Source of the DNA: Flavobacterium lutivivi
Lineage (GTDB): Bacteria > Bacteroidota > Bacteroidia > Flavobacteriales > Flavobacteriaceae
Assembly: GCF_014642275.1 (NCBI RefSeq)
Contig: NZ_BMIM01000007.1
Coordinates: 62,001-126,000, forward strand
Length of the DNA: 64,000 nucleotides
Direction: 5' to 3'
Shown: positions 16,356 through 24,821 of the stretch, piece after piece
Layout: every line of letters begins with the position of its first letter
Numbering within the stretch: the first letter of the stretch is position 1
The notes under the pieces: generated by a model
The model's input: only the letters and a program-made list of their open reading frames with translations
Databases searched by the model: none
What the model was told of the DNA's origin: nothing
Position numbers and translations under genes: made by a program

Positions 16356-16394
16356 AGTTAGAAGTCAGAAGTTAGAAGTTAGAAGTCAGAAGTT
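16356..16394. repeat. Heptamer tandem repeat, AGTTAGA/AGTCAGA x5
   Basis: Five exact 7-bp units (AGTTAGA, AGTCAGA, AGTTAGA, AGTTAGA, AGTCAGA) begin 3 bp after the DUF3127 stop codon and end in a partial sixth unit. The period is exactly 7 bp with only a T/C change. Confidence 0.9.
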
Positions 16395-16468
16395 TAAGTA
16401 ATACTTGAATTTCTGGCTTTTTCATTACAATTGAGTTTGAAGTTGATTTTTGTTATTGAATTTGAAGA

Positions 16469-17104
16469 ATGTATTTTTTAACCAAAGAATTATATTTCCC
16501 TCCAGCCGAAGAAGCATCTTTTGATGGAATTTTAGCCATTGGTGGTGATTTGTCTCCAGAAAGATTAATCTTGGCATATAAGAGCGGAATTTTTCCTTGG
16601 TTTGATGATAATGAACCTATACTTTGGTGGTCACCACCAAGAAGAATGGTTGTTTTTCCCAAAGTTTACAGAACGTCCAAAAGTATTAGGAATATTATCA
16701 ACCGAAATATTTTTAAGGTTACTTTCAATACTTGTTTCAAAGAGGTAATCAAAAACTGTCAACAGATTAAACGTCAAGGTCAATATGGAACTTGGTTGAC
16801 CGATGATATGGTTGATGCTTATTTGAAATTACACGAAATGGGATTGGCAAAGTCAATTGAAGTGTGGCAAGATGATGAACTCGTCGGTGGATTATATGGT
16901 GTTGATTTAGGAAAAGTTTTTTGTGGTGAAAGTATGTTTTCCAAAGTTTCTAATGCCAGCAAAATTGGATTTGTATGGCTTATCAATCATTTAAAAGAAA
17001 ACAATTACCTTCTACTAGACTGCCAAGTTCACAATGATCATTTAGAAAAACTTGGAGCTTTTGAAATAGAAAGAGATGTTTTTTTGAAAATTTTAAAGGC
17101 TTAA
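16469..17104 (+). CDS. aat: Leucyl/phenylalanyl-tRNA-protein transferase
   Basis: The enzyme adds Leu or Phe from aminoacyl-tRNA to N-terminal Lys or Arg of proteins, marking them for ClpS-ClpAP. The 211 residues are full length. Visible signatures are LYFPPAEEA, GILAIGGDLSPERLILAYKSGIFPWF (residues 24-49), the conserved WWSPPRRMV, and the catalytic-domain blocks SIEVWQDDELVGGLYGVDLG and GKVFCGESMFS. It is a single gene in the plus direction, and its stop codon overlaps by 4 bp the stop of the convergent DUF1275 gene. Confidence 0.95.
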   Translation: MYFLTKELYFPPAEEASFDGILAIGGDLSPERLILAYKSGIFPWFDDNEPILWWSPPRRMVVFPKVYRTSKSIRNIINRNIFKVTFNTCFKEVIKNCQQIKRQGQYGTWLTDDMVDAYLKLHEMGLAKSIEVWQDDELVGGLYGVDLGKVFCGESMFSKVSNASKIGFVWLINHLKENNYLLLDCQVHNDHLEKLGAFEIERDVFLKILKA

Positions 17105-17835
17105 TGCTTTTGACGAATTTTTCTTTTTATAGAAAAAAAATACACTGTAAAATAATCCATGTACATGGTTAGCAGTAGAATGCTAGATGCTATAAGTAAA
17201 GTTTTTAGTTTTATAATCTGATATGCAAAACCACCAATTACACAACCTAGAAAAAAGAATGAGATGATAGAAAGTTTAAGATAAATACTTTTTGACAAGC
17301 GACTTTTTTCTTCTTCTTTTCTATAAAAAAATAATTGCGATAATTCTATTCCTAAATCGGTAAACAATCCTGTTAAGTGTGTGGTTCTAACCACAGACAG
17401 CGAAACTTTTGTGACCAAAGCATTTTGTAAACCCATAGCAAATAAAAGCGCATATGAAGCAAAATGAAACGTGTTTGCATTGTTTTCAAAGAGTTCATGA
17501 CTAAAACTTACAACCAATAAAATTATTGTTTCCAATATCAAAGGAAGGACATGAGACGATTTTGGAGACTTTTTTATTGATACTTCCGAAAGAAAACTTG
17601 AAATAAAAGCACCAAAAAGGAAACAAAGAATATAATTAATAAAAACAATTGCTTCTGAACCATCTTTTTTTACTAGTTCATCTGCAAAAAAAGCAAAATG
17701 ACCAGTAACGTTTGTAGTAAGCGTAGCAAAAGCAAATACTCCAGTTGTATTAACGATTCCAGCTACAAACGAAAGACTGGATGCCAGTTTTAGGTTATGT
17801 GCAAATGTTCTTGTATTTCCTTTGTGACGAAACAT
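17101..17835 (-). CDS. DUF1275 (YoaK-like) membrane protein
   Basis: This is a 244-residue inner-membrane protein with six or seven hydrophobic helices, of the DUF1275/YoaK family. The N-terminal SLSFVAGIVNTTGVFAFATLTTNVTGHFAFFA (residues 18-49) and the middle LLFAMGLQNALVTKV...RTTHLTGLFTDLG are the family signatures. Family members are often listed as putative transporters, but a substrate is not known. It is the last gene of a minus-strand run yhhQ-tag-DUF1275, 4 bp after tag, so the three are probably co-transcribed. Confidence 0.88.
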   Translation of the reverse strand: MFRHKGNTRTFAHNLKLASSLSFVAGIVNTTGVFAFATLTTNVTGHFAFFADELVKKDGSEAIVFINYILCFLFGAFISSFLSEVSIKKSPKSSHVLPLILETIILLVVSFSHELFENNANTFHFASYALLFAMGLQNALVTKVSLSVVRTTHLTGLFTDLGIELSQLFFYRKEEEKSRLSKSIYLKLSIISFFFLGCVIGGFAYQIIKLKTLLIASSILLLTMYMDYFTVYFFSIKRKIRQKH

Positions 17836-17839
17836 TTAT

Positions 17840-18400
17840 TTATTTTCTAGTCCAACAGCTTTCAATATGGTCGTTGACCATTCCAGTTGCTTGCATATGA
17901 GCATATACAACGGTAGTTCCAACAAATTTGAAGCCTCGTTTTTTCAAATCTTTACTTATAGTGTCAGAAAGTGGGGTTGAAGCCGGAACTTCTGATAGTG
18001 TTTTTGGGTTATTGTCTATCGGTTTGCCATCTGTAAACTTCCATATATAATTTGAAAAACTGCCAAACTCTTTTTGTACTTCCATGAAAGCTATCGCATT
18101 GGCAACTGCTCCACGTATTTTCAGTTGATTTCTGATAATTCCAGCATTTTGTAATAACTCTTGTATTTTATCTTCACTATATTTTGCAACTTCTTTATAA
18201 TCAAAGTCAGAAAAAGCGTTCCTAAAATTTTCTCTTTTTGATAGAACTGTATACCAGCTCAATCCAGCTTGAAAAGTTTCTAGTATTAAAAATTCAAACA
18301 ATAGTTTGTTGTCATATATGGGTTTTCCCCATTCTTCGTCATGATAATTTCTATATAAATCATCCTTTTCACACCAAGAACATCGAAGTTTATTTTCCAT
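17840..18400 (-). CDS. tag: DNA-3-methyladenine glycosylase I
   Basis: Tag removes 3-methyladenine from alkylated DNA, the first step of base excision repair. The 186 residues match the family length. The N-terminus RCSWCEKDDLYRNYHDEEWG shows the zinc-binding cysteine and the conserved HDEEWG. LFEFLILETFQAGLSWYTVLSKR carries the base-pocket residues (E, W), and HMQATGMVNDHIESCW near the end supplies the other zinc ligands. It overlaps the upstream yhhQ-like gene by 11 bp and so is translationally coupled to it. Confidence 0.94.
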   Translation of the reverse strand: MENKLRCSWCEKDDLYRNYHDEEWGKPIYDNKLLFEFLILETFQAGLSWYTVLSKRENFRNAFSDFDYKEVAKYSEDKIQELLQNAGIIRNQLKIRGAVANAIAFMEVQKEFGSFSNYIWKFTDGKPIDNNPKTLSEVPASTPLSDTISKDLKKRGFKFVGTTVVYAHMQATGMVNDHIESCWTRK

Positions 18401-19040
18401 CTTTAGAAAGATATTTTTGAATTAAATAATGTCCTAGATAAATCAAAGGAGTCATTAAAATAGCAATAACCAATTTTACTGTATAACCTGTAAAACCCGA
18501 AATAATATAAGTTTTAAAATCCATAATTCCTGGTAACCAAAAAGCAATTCCAAGAACTATAAAACTGTCAAAAAGCTGTGAAATAACGGTAGAACCTGTG
18601 CTTCTTAGCCATATCATTTTATTTCCGGTTCTTTTTTTTACAAAATGGAAAATAGTAACATCTATAAGTTGTGATGCTAAAAAAGCAACGATACTACCAA
18701 CTATTATTAACTGACTTTGCCCAAAAACAGCTTTAAACTGGTTTGAATTCACCGAACTAATTTCAGATGATGGAATTTTTATTGCAAAAAATAAAATAAA
18801 AAAAGTATAGGCAATCAATCCTGCGGTTATTAATGAGAGTTTTTTTACTCCTTTCTCTCCAAAATATTCGTTGATTAAATCAGTTGTAACAAAAACAACT
18901 GGCCAAGGAAGTATACCAATACTCATAACCGCTGAACCTACATCAATTAGTTTTCCTCCAATGAGCTCAGCCACTAGAGCATTAGTTATAAATATGCCAG
19001 CTAAAACTACGTAGACAGTGTCTTTTTTATTGTGAAACAT
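18390..19040 (-). CDS. Queuosine precursor transporter (YhhQ family)
   Basis: This is a 216-residue inner-membrane protein with about six helices. Family signatures include an N-terminal helix with ELIGGKLIDVGS, the block GILPWPVVFVTTDLINEYFG, and SQLIDVTIFHFVKKRTG with LRSTGSTVISQLFDSF. YhhQ (QPTR) brings in 7-cyano-7-deazaguanine or 7-aminomethyl-7-deazaguanine for queuosine synthesis. I saw no preQ1 riboswitch in the 106 bp upstream, only a possible -7 element TACTTTTG. It heads the three-gene minus-strand run. Confidence 0.92.
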   Translation of the reverse strand: MFHNKKDTVYVVLAGIFITNALVAELIGGKLIDVGSAVMSIGILPWPVVFVTTDLINEYFGEKGVKKLSLITAGLIAYTFFILFFAIKIPSSEISSVNSNQFKAVFGQSQLIIVGSIVAFLASQLIDVTIFHFVKKRTGNKMIWLRSTGSTVISQLFDSFIVLGIAFWLPGIMDFKTYIISGFTGYTVKLVIAILMTPLIYLGHYLIQKYLSKDGK

Positions 19041-19146
19041 TCAGTATGTTTTATATGCTATCAAAAGTAATAAATTCTTTTTTGTTAACTGTTTATTTCA
19101 TTTTATATAGTTACAGAATTATTATCTTTGATAAAAATGATAAAAA

Positions 19147-21258
19147 ATGAAAAAATTAATATTTGCACTAATTATGACAAGTTCAGGGTTAATTGCCGAT
19201 GCACAGAACACAAATCCTCTGTTAAACCTTTGGAATGGACAGTATGGAGGAATACCAGCATTTGATAAATACAAAATTCAAGATTTTAAACCAGCGATAG
19301 AAGTAGCTATAAAAAATAAATTATCTGAGATTGATAAAATTGCTAATAACCCAAAGCCAGCAACTTTTCAAAACACTATAGTAGCATTAGAAAAAGCAGG
19401 TAAAAATTTATCGCAAATTTATGCTGTTTTTGGTATTTATGGTTCAAACCTCAATGATGATGAGTTTGCAAAAGTAGAAGAGGAAATGACACCAAAATTT
19501 TCCGAATTAAATAATAAGTTCTACCAAAACACAAAAATCTTTCAACGTATAAATTCTATATATAAGTCGCTTCCAAAATCAAGCCTTAATAGTGAACAAA
19601 AAAGACTTGTGGAAGTTTACTATAAAAATTTTGTGCGAGAAGGTGCGAAAGCAGACGCAAAAAGCAAGACTAGAATTGCAGAAATAAATAAAGAACTTGC
19701 AGTTCTTTTTACAAAATTCAGCCAAAATCAATTGGCAGATGAGAGCAATTATTTTGTTGAATTAAAATCTGAGGCAGATTTTGATGGATTACCTGCGGAA
19801 CTTAAAAATGCTGCTATAGAAGAAGCTAAAGAACGAAAAAGCAATGCTCTAGGAATAATTGCCAACACACGTTCCTCTATTGAACCATTTTTGACCTTTT
19901 CTAATAGAAGAGATTTGCGTCAAAAAGCGTTTGAAATATTCACCAGTCGAGGTGATAATGATAATGCTAATAACAACAACGCTATTTTAATTCAAATCCT
20001 GAAACTCAGACTCGAAAAAGCTAAGCTACTTGGTTTTAAAACTTTTGCCGATTGGAGTTTGTCTAATACAATGGCAAAAACTCCAGAAAACACAATGAAT
20101 TTAATGATGTCTGTGTGGAAACCAGCAGTTGAAAAAGTACATCAAGATGTAGAACAAATGCAAAAAATAGTTGATAAAGAAGGTGGAAATTTCAAAATAG
20201 AACCATGGGATTATCGTTATTATGCTGAAAAAGTTAGAAAAGAAAAATATGATGTTGATGCCAATTTAATCAAACCTTATTTACAGTTAGAAAAACTTCG
20301 CGAAGGAATGTTTTGGGTTGCTGGTGAAGTCTTTCGATTGTCTTTTAAACAAATATATAACGTGCCAGTTTTTCATCCTGATGTTAGAGTTTTCGAAGTT
20401 TCAAATAAAGATACAGGAAACGTAGTTGGTCTTTGGTATTTTGATCCATATGCTCGAAAAGGAAAACGATCAGGAGCTTGGATGAATGCCTACAGAGAAC
20501 AAAGCAGAGTGGATGGAAATGTGATAACAATTGTTTCAAATAATTGCAATTTTATAAAAGGGAAAGAAAATGAACCAGTTTTGATTTCTTGGGACGATGC
20601 AAGCACTTTATTTCATGAGTTTGGACATGCGCTACATGGCTTGTGTTCTAGTGTTACCTATCCAACACTTTCAGGAACAAATGTACCTCGAGATTATGTA
20701 GAATTTCCATCACAAATTCTAGAAAGATGGTTAGCTACACCTCAAGTTCTAAATCAATTTGCACTTCATTATCAAACCAATCAACCAATGCCTATGAGTC
20801 TGGTTGAAAGGATACAGAATGCATCTACATTTAATGAAGGCTTTTCAACCGTTGAAACAATTTCAAGTGCTCTAGTCGATATGAAACTTCATCAACTAGA
20901 AGATTTAAATATTAACCCCAAAGAATATGAGGCAAAAACCTTGAAAGAACTCAATATGCCAAGTGAAATAGTTATGCGTCATAGAATACCTCAGTTTGGA
21001 CATATCTTTTCTAATGATGATTATGCAGCTGGCTATTATGGATATTTGTGGGCAGATGTTATTAGCGCAGACGCAACAGAGGCTTTCACAGAAACCAAAG
21101 AAGGATTATACAACCCAGTAGTTTCCAAAAAACTTTTGGATCATGTCTTTAGCGTTGGGAATACTGTTGATCCCGAAACTTCTTATAAAGAATTTAGAGG
21201 AAAAGCTCCAAGTACTGATGCTTTGATGAGATCAAGAAATTTCCCGGTTAGCAAGTAA
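19147..21258 (+). CDS. Secreted M3 family zinc peptidase (peptidyl-dipeptidase Dcp-like)
   Basis: This is a 703-residue oligopeptidase with a signal peptide (1-20, ending ADAQ) for the periplasm. The zinc motif is H490-E-F-G-H494, with the third ligand E519 exactly 29 residues after the first histidine, as in thimet oligopeptidase. It shows the usual M3 blocks: KGKRSGAWMNAYR, NNCNFIKGKENEP, and the C-terminal IFSNDDYAAGYYGYLWADV. Dcp enzymes remove C-terminal dipeptides, and the length (about 680-700) fits Dcp. TATCTTTG at 19123 is a candidate -7 element. The gene stands alone and ends in a bidirectional terminator. Confidence 0.94.
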   Translation: MKKLIFALIMTSSGLIADAQNTNPLLNLWNGQYGGIPAFDKYKIQDFKPAIEVAIKNKLSEIDKIANNPKPATFQNTIVALEKAGKNLSQIYAVFGIYGSNLNDDEFAKVEEEMTPKFSELNNKFYQNTKIFQRINSIYKSLPKSSLNSEQKRLVEVYYKNFVREGAKADAKSKTRIAEINKELAVLFTKFSQNQLADESNYFVELKSEADFDGLPAELKNAAIEEAKERKSNALGIIANTRSSIEPFLTFSNRRDLRQKAFEIFTSRGDNDNANNNNAILIQILKLRLEKAKLLGFKTFADWSLSNTMAKTPENTMNLMMSVWKPAVEKVHQDVEQMQKIVDKEGGNFKIEPWDYRYYAEKVRKEKYDVDANLIKPYLQLEKLREGMFWVAGEVFRLSFKQIYNVPVFHPDVRVFEVSNKDTGNVVGLWYFDPYARKGKRSGAWMNAYREQSRVDGNVITIVSNNCNFIKGKENEPVLISWDDASTLFHEFGHALHGLCSSVTYPTLSGTNVPRDYVEFPSQILERWLATPQVLNQFALHYQTNQPMPMSLVERIQNASTFNEGFSTVETISSALVDMKLHQLEDLNINPKEYEAKTLKELNMPSEIVMRHRIPQFGHIFSNDDYAAGYYGYLWADVISADATEAFTETKEGLYNPVVSKKLLDHVFSVGNTVDPETSYKEFRGKAPSTDALMRSRNFPVSK

Positions 21259-21263
21259 TAATT

Positions 21264-21297
21264 AAAAAAGCCCAAATCACTGATTTGGGCTTTTTTA
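21264..21297 (+). terminator. Bidirectional terminator between the M3 peptidase and LRR genes
   Basis: AAGCCCAAAT pairs with ATTTGGGCTT, with A and T runs on either side. It serves both convergent genes. Confidence 0.9.
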
Positions 21298-21301
21298 ATT
21301 A

Positions 21302-22288
21302 TTAATTTTTTACCAACTTCTTATTTATAATAGTTTCTCCAACACTAATACGCAACTGATAAACTCCAGCAGGATAATCTGTAAGGTTGATTTCAATACT
21401 GTTATTTTCAAAGGACACTTTTTTTTCTGAAAGTTTTTTGCCTAATACATCATAAACAGCATATACTACTTCTTGTGGTAATTTAGAAGCAAAGCTTAAC
21501 TGAAATAAACCATTACTAGGATTAGGAACTATTTTGAGCGTATTTAAATTATATTCATCTATGCTTAATGAACAATCCGTAGTAACATTTATAGCTTGCG
21601 TTATCCCACAACCAGACAAAAAATTCTGTGTAGAGGTAACTTCATTATCATCCACGCAAATCGTGGTTAGATTTGGACAATTTCCCCAACAACCATTATA
21701 AGGTGTTGGGGTATATATTTGCGACCTGTTATTTCTAATATTAATCCAACTCAAATAGGGATTTTCATTACACCGTAGCTGTTCAAACAAAGGATTGTTA
21801 CTAAAATCGAGATGCGTTAAATGATTTTGAGTAATGATAAGTATTTTAAGGGCAGACAGCGTAGAAAAATCTACTTCTGTTAATAGATTGCCCTCCAAAC
21901 GCAGAGCTCTTAAATTACTCAATCCATTAAGGTTTATACTAGTTAGTTGATTTGTATATAAACCAAGTATTTTAAGATTTGTTAAGCTACTTAAATCAAC
22001 GGTCTGTAGATTATTTTCAATGCATCCAAGATAAATTATATTTGTAAAATATTCAATTCCTGTTAAATCAACAATATTTCCCGGCGGTATAGACATATCA
22101 TAAACTGTCAAGGCTTCGCTTTGGTCTATTTCTCCATCATCATTAGCATCTATCTTAACTAATCCAGCAATATTATTATCCGTATCAGCTTGTAGCAAAA
22201 TAGCTTTAAATGCAGGATCTGGAAAATTGATAATCTGTGCATTGCAAATGGAAGTGATAATAAGAAAAAAAGAAATTATATTTTTCAC
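21302..22288 (-). CDS. T9SS-secreted leucine-rich-repeat protein with EF-hand-like loop (copy 2)
   Basis: This is a 328-residue secreted protein. It has a signal peptide (1-17, ending CNA-Q) and the segment FPDPAFKAILLQADTD. A full 12-residue EF-hand loop DANDDGEIDQSE follows (D at 1, N at 3, D at 5, G at 6, E at 12). Then come about six leucine-rich repeats (LTGIEYF, LQTVDLSSLTNL, LTSINLNGLSNL, LTEVDFSTLSAL, LTHLDFSNNPL). The C-terminal 75 residues are a type A T9SS sorting domain (IVPNPSNGLFQLSF ... YDVLGKKLSEKKV ... YPAGVYQLRI ... KKLVKN). It is 2 bp downstream of a nearly identical gene. The ligand is unknown. Confidence 0.88.
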   Translation of the reverse strand: MKNIISFFLIITSICNAQIINFPDPAFKAILLQADTDNNIAGLVKIDANDDGEIDQSEALTVYDMSIPPGNIVDLTGIEYFTNIIYLGCIENNLQTVDLSSLTNLKILGLYTNQLTSINLNGLSNLRALRLEGNLLTEVDFSTLSALKILIITQNHLTHLDFSNNPLFEQLRCNENPYLSWINIRNNRSQIYTPTPYNGCWGNCPNLTTICVDDNEVTSTQNFLSGCGITQAINVTTDCSLSIDEYNLNTLKIVPNPSNGLFQLSFASKLPQEVVYAVYDVLGKKLSEKKVSFENNSIEINLTDYPAGVYQLRISVGETIINKKLVKN

Positions 22289-22290
22289 AT

Positions 22291-23280
22291 TTATTTTTTT
22301 ACCAACTTTTTATTTACAACTGTTTCCCCAACACTAATGCTCAACTGATAAACTCCAGCAGGATAATCTGTAAGGTTGATTTCAATACTATTATTTTCAA
22401 AGGACACTTTTTTTTCCGAAAGTTTTTTGCCTAATACATCATAAACATCATACACTGCTTCTTGTGGTAATTTAGAAGCAAAGCTTAACTGAAATAAACC
22501 ATTACTAGGATTAGGAGCTATTTTAAGCGTATTTAAATTATATTCATCTATGCTTAATGAACAATCAGTAGTAACGTTTATAGGTTGTGTTATGCCACAA
22601 TTGCTCAAAAAGGTTTGTGTTGCAGCTACTTCATTATCATCAACACAAATCGTGGTTAGATTAGGACAATTATCCCAGCAACCATTATAAGGTGTTGGGG
22701 TGTATATTTGCGTTCTGTTGTTTCTGATATTTACCCAACTCAAATTAGGATTATCATTACATCGCAATTGTTCAAATAATGGGTTGTTGCTAAAATCAAG
22801 ATGCGTTAAATGATTTTGAGTAATGATAAGTATTTTAAGAGCAGACAGCGTGGAAAAATCTACTTCTGTTAATAGATTACCCTCCAAGCGAAGAAACCGT
22901 AAATTACTTAATCCGTTCAAGTTTACACTAGTTAGTTGATTTGTATATAAACCAAGTATTTCAAGATTTGTTAAGCTACTTAAATCAACGGTCTGTAGAT
23001 TATTTTCAATGCATCCAAGATACATTATATTTGTAAAATATTCAATTCCTGTTAAATCAACAATGTTTCCTGGTGGTATAGACATATCATAAACTGTCAA
23101 AGCTTCGCTTTGGTCTATTTCTCCATCATCATTAGCATCTATCTTAACTAATCCAGCAATATTATTATCCGTATCAGCTTGTAACAAAATAGCTTTAAAT
23201 GCTGGGTCTGGAAAATTAATTACCTGAGCATTTAGTAAACTAGTAGTTAAAACCAATATGTAAAAAAGTATTCTTTTCAT
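22291..23280 (-). CDS. T9SS-secreted leucine-rich-repeat protein with EF-hand-like loop (copy 1)
   Basis: This is a 329-residue paralogue of the next gene. After the signal peptide (1-18, ending LLNA-Q) the two proteins differ at only scattered residues: the EF-hand loop DANDDGEIDQSE, the leucine-rich repeats and the C-terminal T9SS sorting domain are all shared. The signal peptides themselves differ strongly. A cysteine pair in YNGCWDNCPNLTTICVDDNE follows the repeats in both copies. It is the first gene of a two-gene unit. The remnant of another T9SS cargo gene lies directly upstream. Recent duplication or gene conversion is the simplest explanation for the similarity. Confidence 0.88.
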   Translation of the reverse strand: MKRILFYILVLTTSLLNAQVINFPDPAFKAILLQADTDNNIAGLVKIDANDDGEIDQSEALTVYDMSIPPGNIVDLTGIEYFTNIMYLGCIENNLQTVDLSSLTNLEILGLYTNQLTSVNLNGLSNLRFLRLEGNLLTEVDFSTLSALKILIITQNHLTHLDFSNNPLFEQLRCNDNPNLSWVNIRNNRTQIYTPTPYNGCWDNCPNLTTICVDDNEVAATQTFLSNCGITQPINVTTDCSLSIDEYNLNTLKIAPNPSNGLFQLSFASKLPQEAVYDVYDVLGKKLSEKKVSFENNSIEINLTDYPAGVYQLSISVGETVVNKKLVKK

Positions 23281-23308
23281 ATTATGAAATGATATAAAAC
23301 AAAAGGAT

Positions 23309-23656
23309 TTATTTTCTATTTATAATTATACGTTTTATTTCTTCAGATGAACCGTTATTAATTTTCATAAGATAAGTTCCATTTGCTGCTTCATTGAGAT
23401 TTAATACATATTCTTTAGTATCTTCAAGTTTATCGTGCTTCATTTTTTGTCCCAATAAATTATATACTTCATAAGTTGCTTCTTCTAATAGTTCATTCTG
23501 AAATAGAATTTCAAATTTATCTTTACTAGGATTTGGAACTACTACAAAAGTAGTTGCGTCAATTTTATCAGATGGTTTGTTTATTCTTCCAAAATAGCGT
23601 CGATTTTTAGATAAAATATTTTTTTTGTAGTCATAATAAAAGGTTTTAAAGTATAA
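23309..23656 (-). pseudogene. Remnant of a T9SS cargo gene (C-terminal sorting domain only)
   Basis: The stop-bounded minus-strand frame 23656-23309 translates to a typical type A T9SS sorting domain: VVVPNPSKDKFEILFQ, then YEVYNLLGQKMK, then LNEAANGTYLMKI, ending IKRIIINRK. There is no ATG in frame upstream and no signal peptide. An ATG at 23634 lies in another frame and would join this frame only if the run of eight A/T at about 23619-23626 were one base longer. I read it as the decayed end of a cargo gene. A frameshifted or phase-variable short gene is the alternative. Confidence 0.7.
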
Positions 23657-23829
23657 TTAACATAAGAACATATTAATTAGTAAACCCTATCGAAGTTGAT
23701 GTCTTGAAACAATTTTAAAGTTTGTTTTTATATACCAAATATACGAATTTATTTACTAAAGACATTATTTTCCAATATTTTTATTATGTAGCCTTTTGAA
23801 ATAATATAATCCAATAGCTCTTAAAACTA

Positions 23830-23860
23830 ACAAACCTCGTTTCTTTGAAACGAGGTTTGT
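23830..23860 (-). terminator. Probable terminator of the rpsB-tsf unit
   Basis: ACAAACCTCGTTT and AAACGAGGTTTGT make a perfect 13-bp stem with a 5-nt loop, 30 bp past the tsf stop codon. The T run on the minus strand is short (TAGTTTT). The 170 bp between this and the T9SS remnant hold nothing I can recognise. Confidence 0.75.
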
Positions 23861-23890
23861 GTATTAATACAGAGTTTTAACATATAAAAT

Positions 23891-24715
23891 TTATCCTAAA
23901 GCAACTCTTTTGAAACCTGTAACAGTTAAGCCACCATCAACAGATTTAACATAAGCAGCAACGCTCATTGAACCATCTTTGATATAATCTTGATTTACCA
24001 AAGTATTGTCTTTGTAGAAACGTTGGATTTTACCTTTAGCAATATTGTCCAACATAGCTTCTGGTTTTCCTTCTTGACGTAATTGGTCTTTTGCAATTTC
24101 GATTTCTTTCTCGATAATAGATGCATCTACACCAGCTTCATTAAGAGCAATTGGGTTCATTGCTGCAGCTTGCATAGAAACGTTTTTAGCAGCTTCTTCA
24201 GCACCATTAACGTTTGCAGATAAAGCTGTTAAAACAGCAATTTTGTTACCAGCATGAATGTATGAACCAACAAATGCACCTTCTAATCTTTCGAATGAAC
24301 CAATTTCAATTTTTTCACCGATAACACCAGTTTGCTCAATAAGTTTTTCTGCAACAGTGATTCCGTTGAAATCTGCTGCTAGTAATTCTTCTTTTGTAGC
24401 ATAGTTTAGTGCCATATTAGCTAAATCTGTAGCCAATTTAACAAAACCTTCATTTTTTCCTACGAAATCTGTTTCACAGTTTAGAGTGATAACTGCACCA
24501 GCAGTTTTATCAGCATTTACAACTGCGATAGCTGCACCTTCTGTAGATTCTCTATCAGAACGATTAGCTGCAACTTTTTGACCTTTTTTTCTAAGGATTT
24601 CGATAGCTTTGTCAAAATCACCTTCAGCTTCAACCAAAGCTTTTTTACAGTCCATCATACCTGCACCGGTGATTGTTCTTAGTTTGTTTACGTCTGCGGC
24701 GGTAATATTTGCCAT
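23891..24715 (-). CDS. tsf: Translation elongation factor Ts
   Basis: EF-Ts exchanges GDP for GTP on EF-Tu. The 274-residue protein begins MANITAADVNKLRTITGAGMM with the N-terminal UBA-like domain. The conserved signature TGAGMMDCKKALVEAEGDFD and the core segment VITLNCETDFVGKNEGFV with the TDFV motif that contacts EF-Tu follow. The length fits the short form of the family. It lies 106 bp downstream of rpsB, the usual partner. An unusual palindromic heptad repeat fills the gap. Confidence 0.97.
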   Translation of the reverse strand: MANITAADVNKLRTITGAGMMDCKKALVEAEGDFDKAIEILRKKGQKVAANRSDRESTEGAAIAVVNADKTAGAVITLNCETDFVGKNEGFVKLATDLANMALNYATKEELLAADFNGITVAEKLIEQTGVIGEKIEIGSFERLEGAFVGSYIHAGNKIAVLTALSANVNGAEEAAKNVSMQAAAMNPIALNEAGVDASIIEKEIEIAKDQLRQEGKPEAMLDNIAKGKIQRFYKDNTLVNQDYIKDGSMSVAAYVKSVDGGLTVTGFKRVALG

Positions 24716-24745
24716 AATATTTTTTTTAAATTTTGTTAAAAATTA

Positions 24746-24811
24746 AATTACGAATTACGAATTAAAAATTACGTAAAATAAAACGTAACTCGTAATCCAT
24801 AATTCGTAATT
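24746..24811. repeat. Palindromic heptad repeat between rpsB and tsf
   Basis: The left arm (24746-24773) is four 7-bp units: AATTACG, AATTACG, AATTAAA, AATTACG. The right arm (24784-24811) is four units, CGTAACT, CGTAATC, CATAATT, CGTAATT, the inverse of the left with a few mismatches. A 10-nt A/T loop separates them, so the transcript can fold into a hairpin of about 28 pairs. Confidence 0.88.
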
Positions 24812-24821
24812 AGTTTTATTT

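Noticed and set aside
19041-19146. preQ1 riboswitch before the yhhQ-like gene
   Set aside because: The A/T-rich gap has no preQ1 aptamer-like stem-loop with the A-rich tail. Only a possible -7 element is seen.
23830-23860. Possible small RNA made from the 13-bp stem
   Set aside because: The stem sits just past the tsf stop with no promoter match beside it, so a transcription terminator or end-protecting hairpin is the simpler reading.
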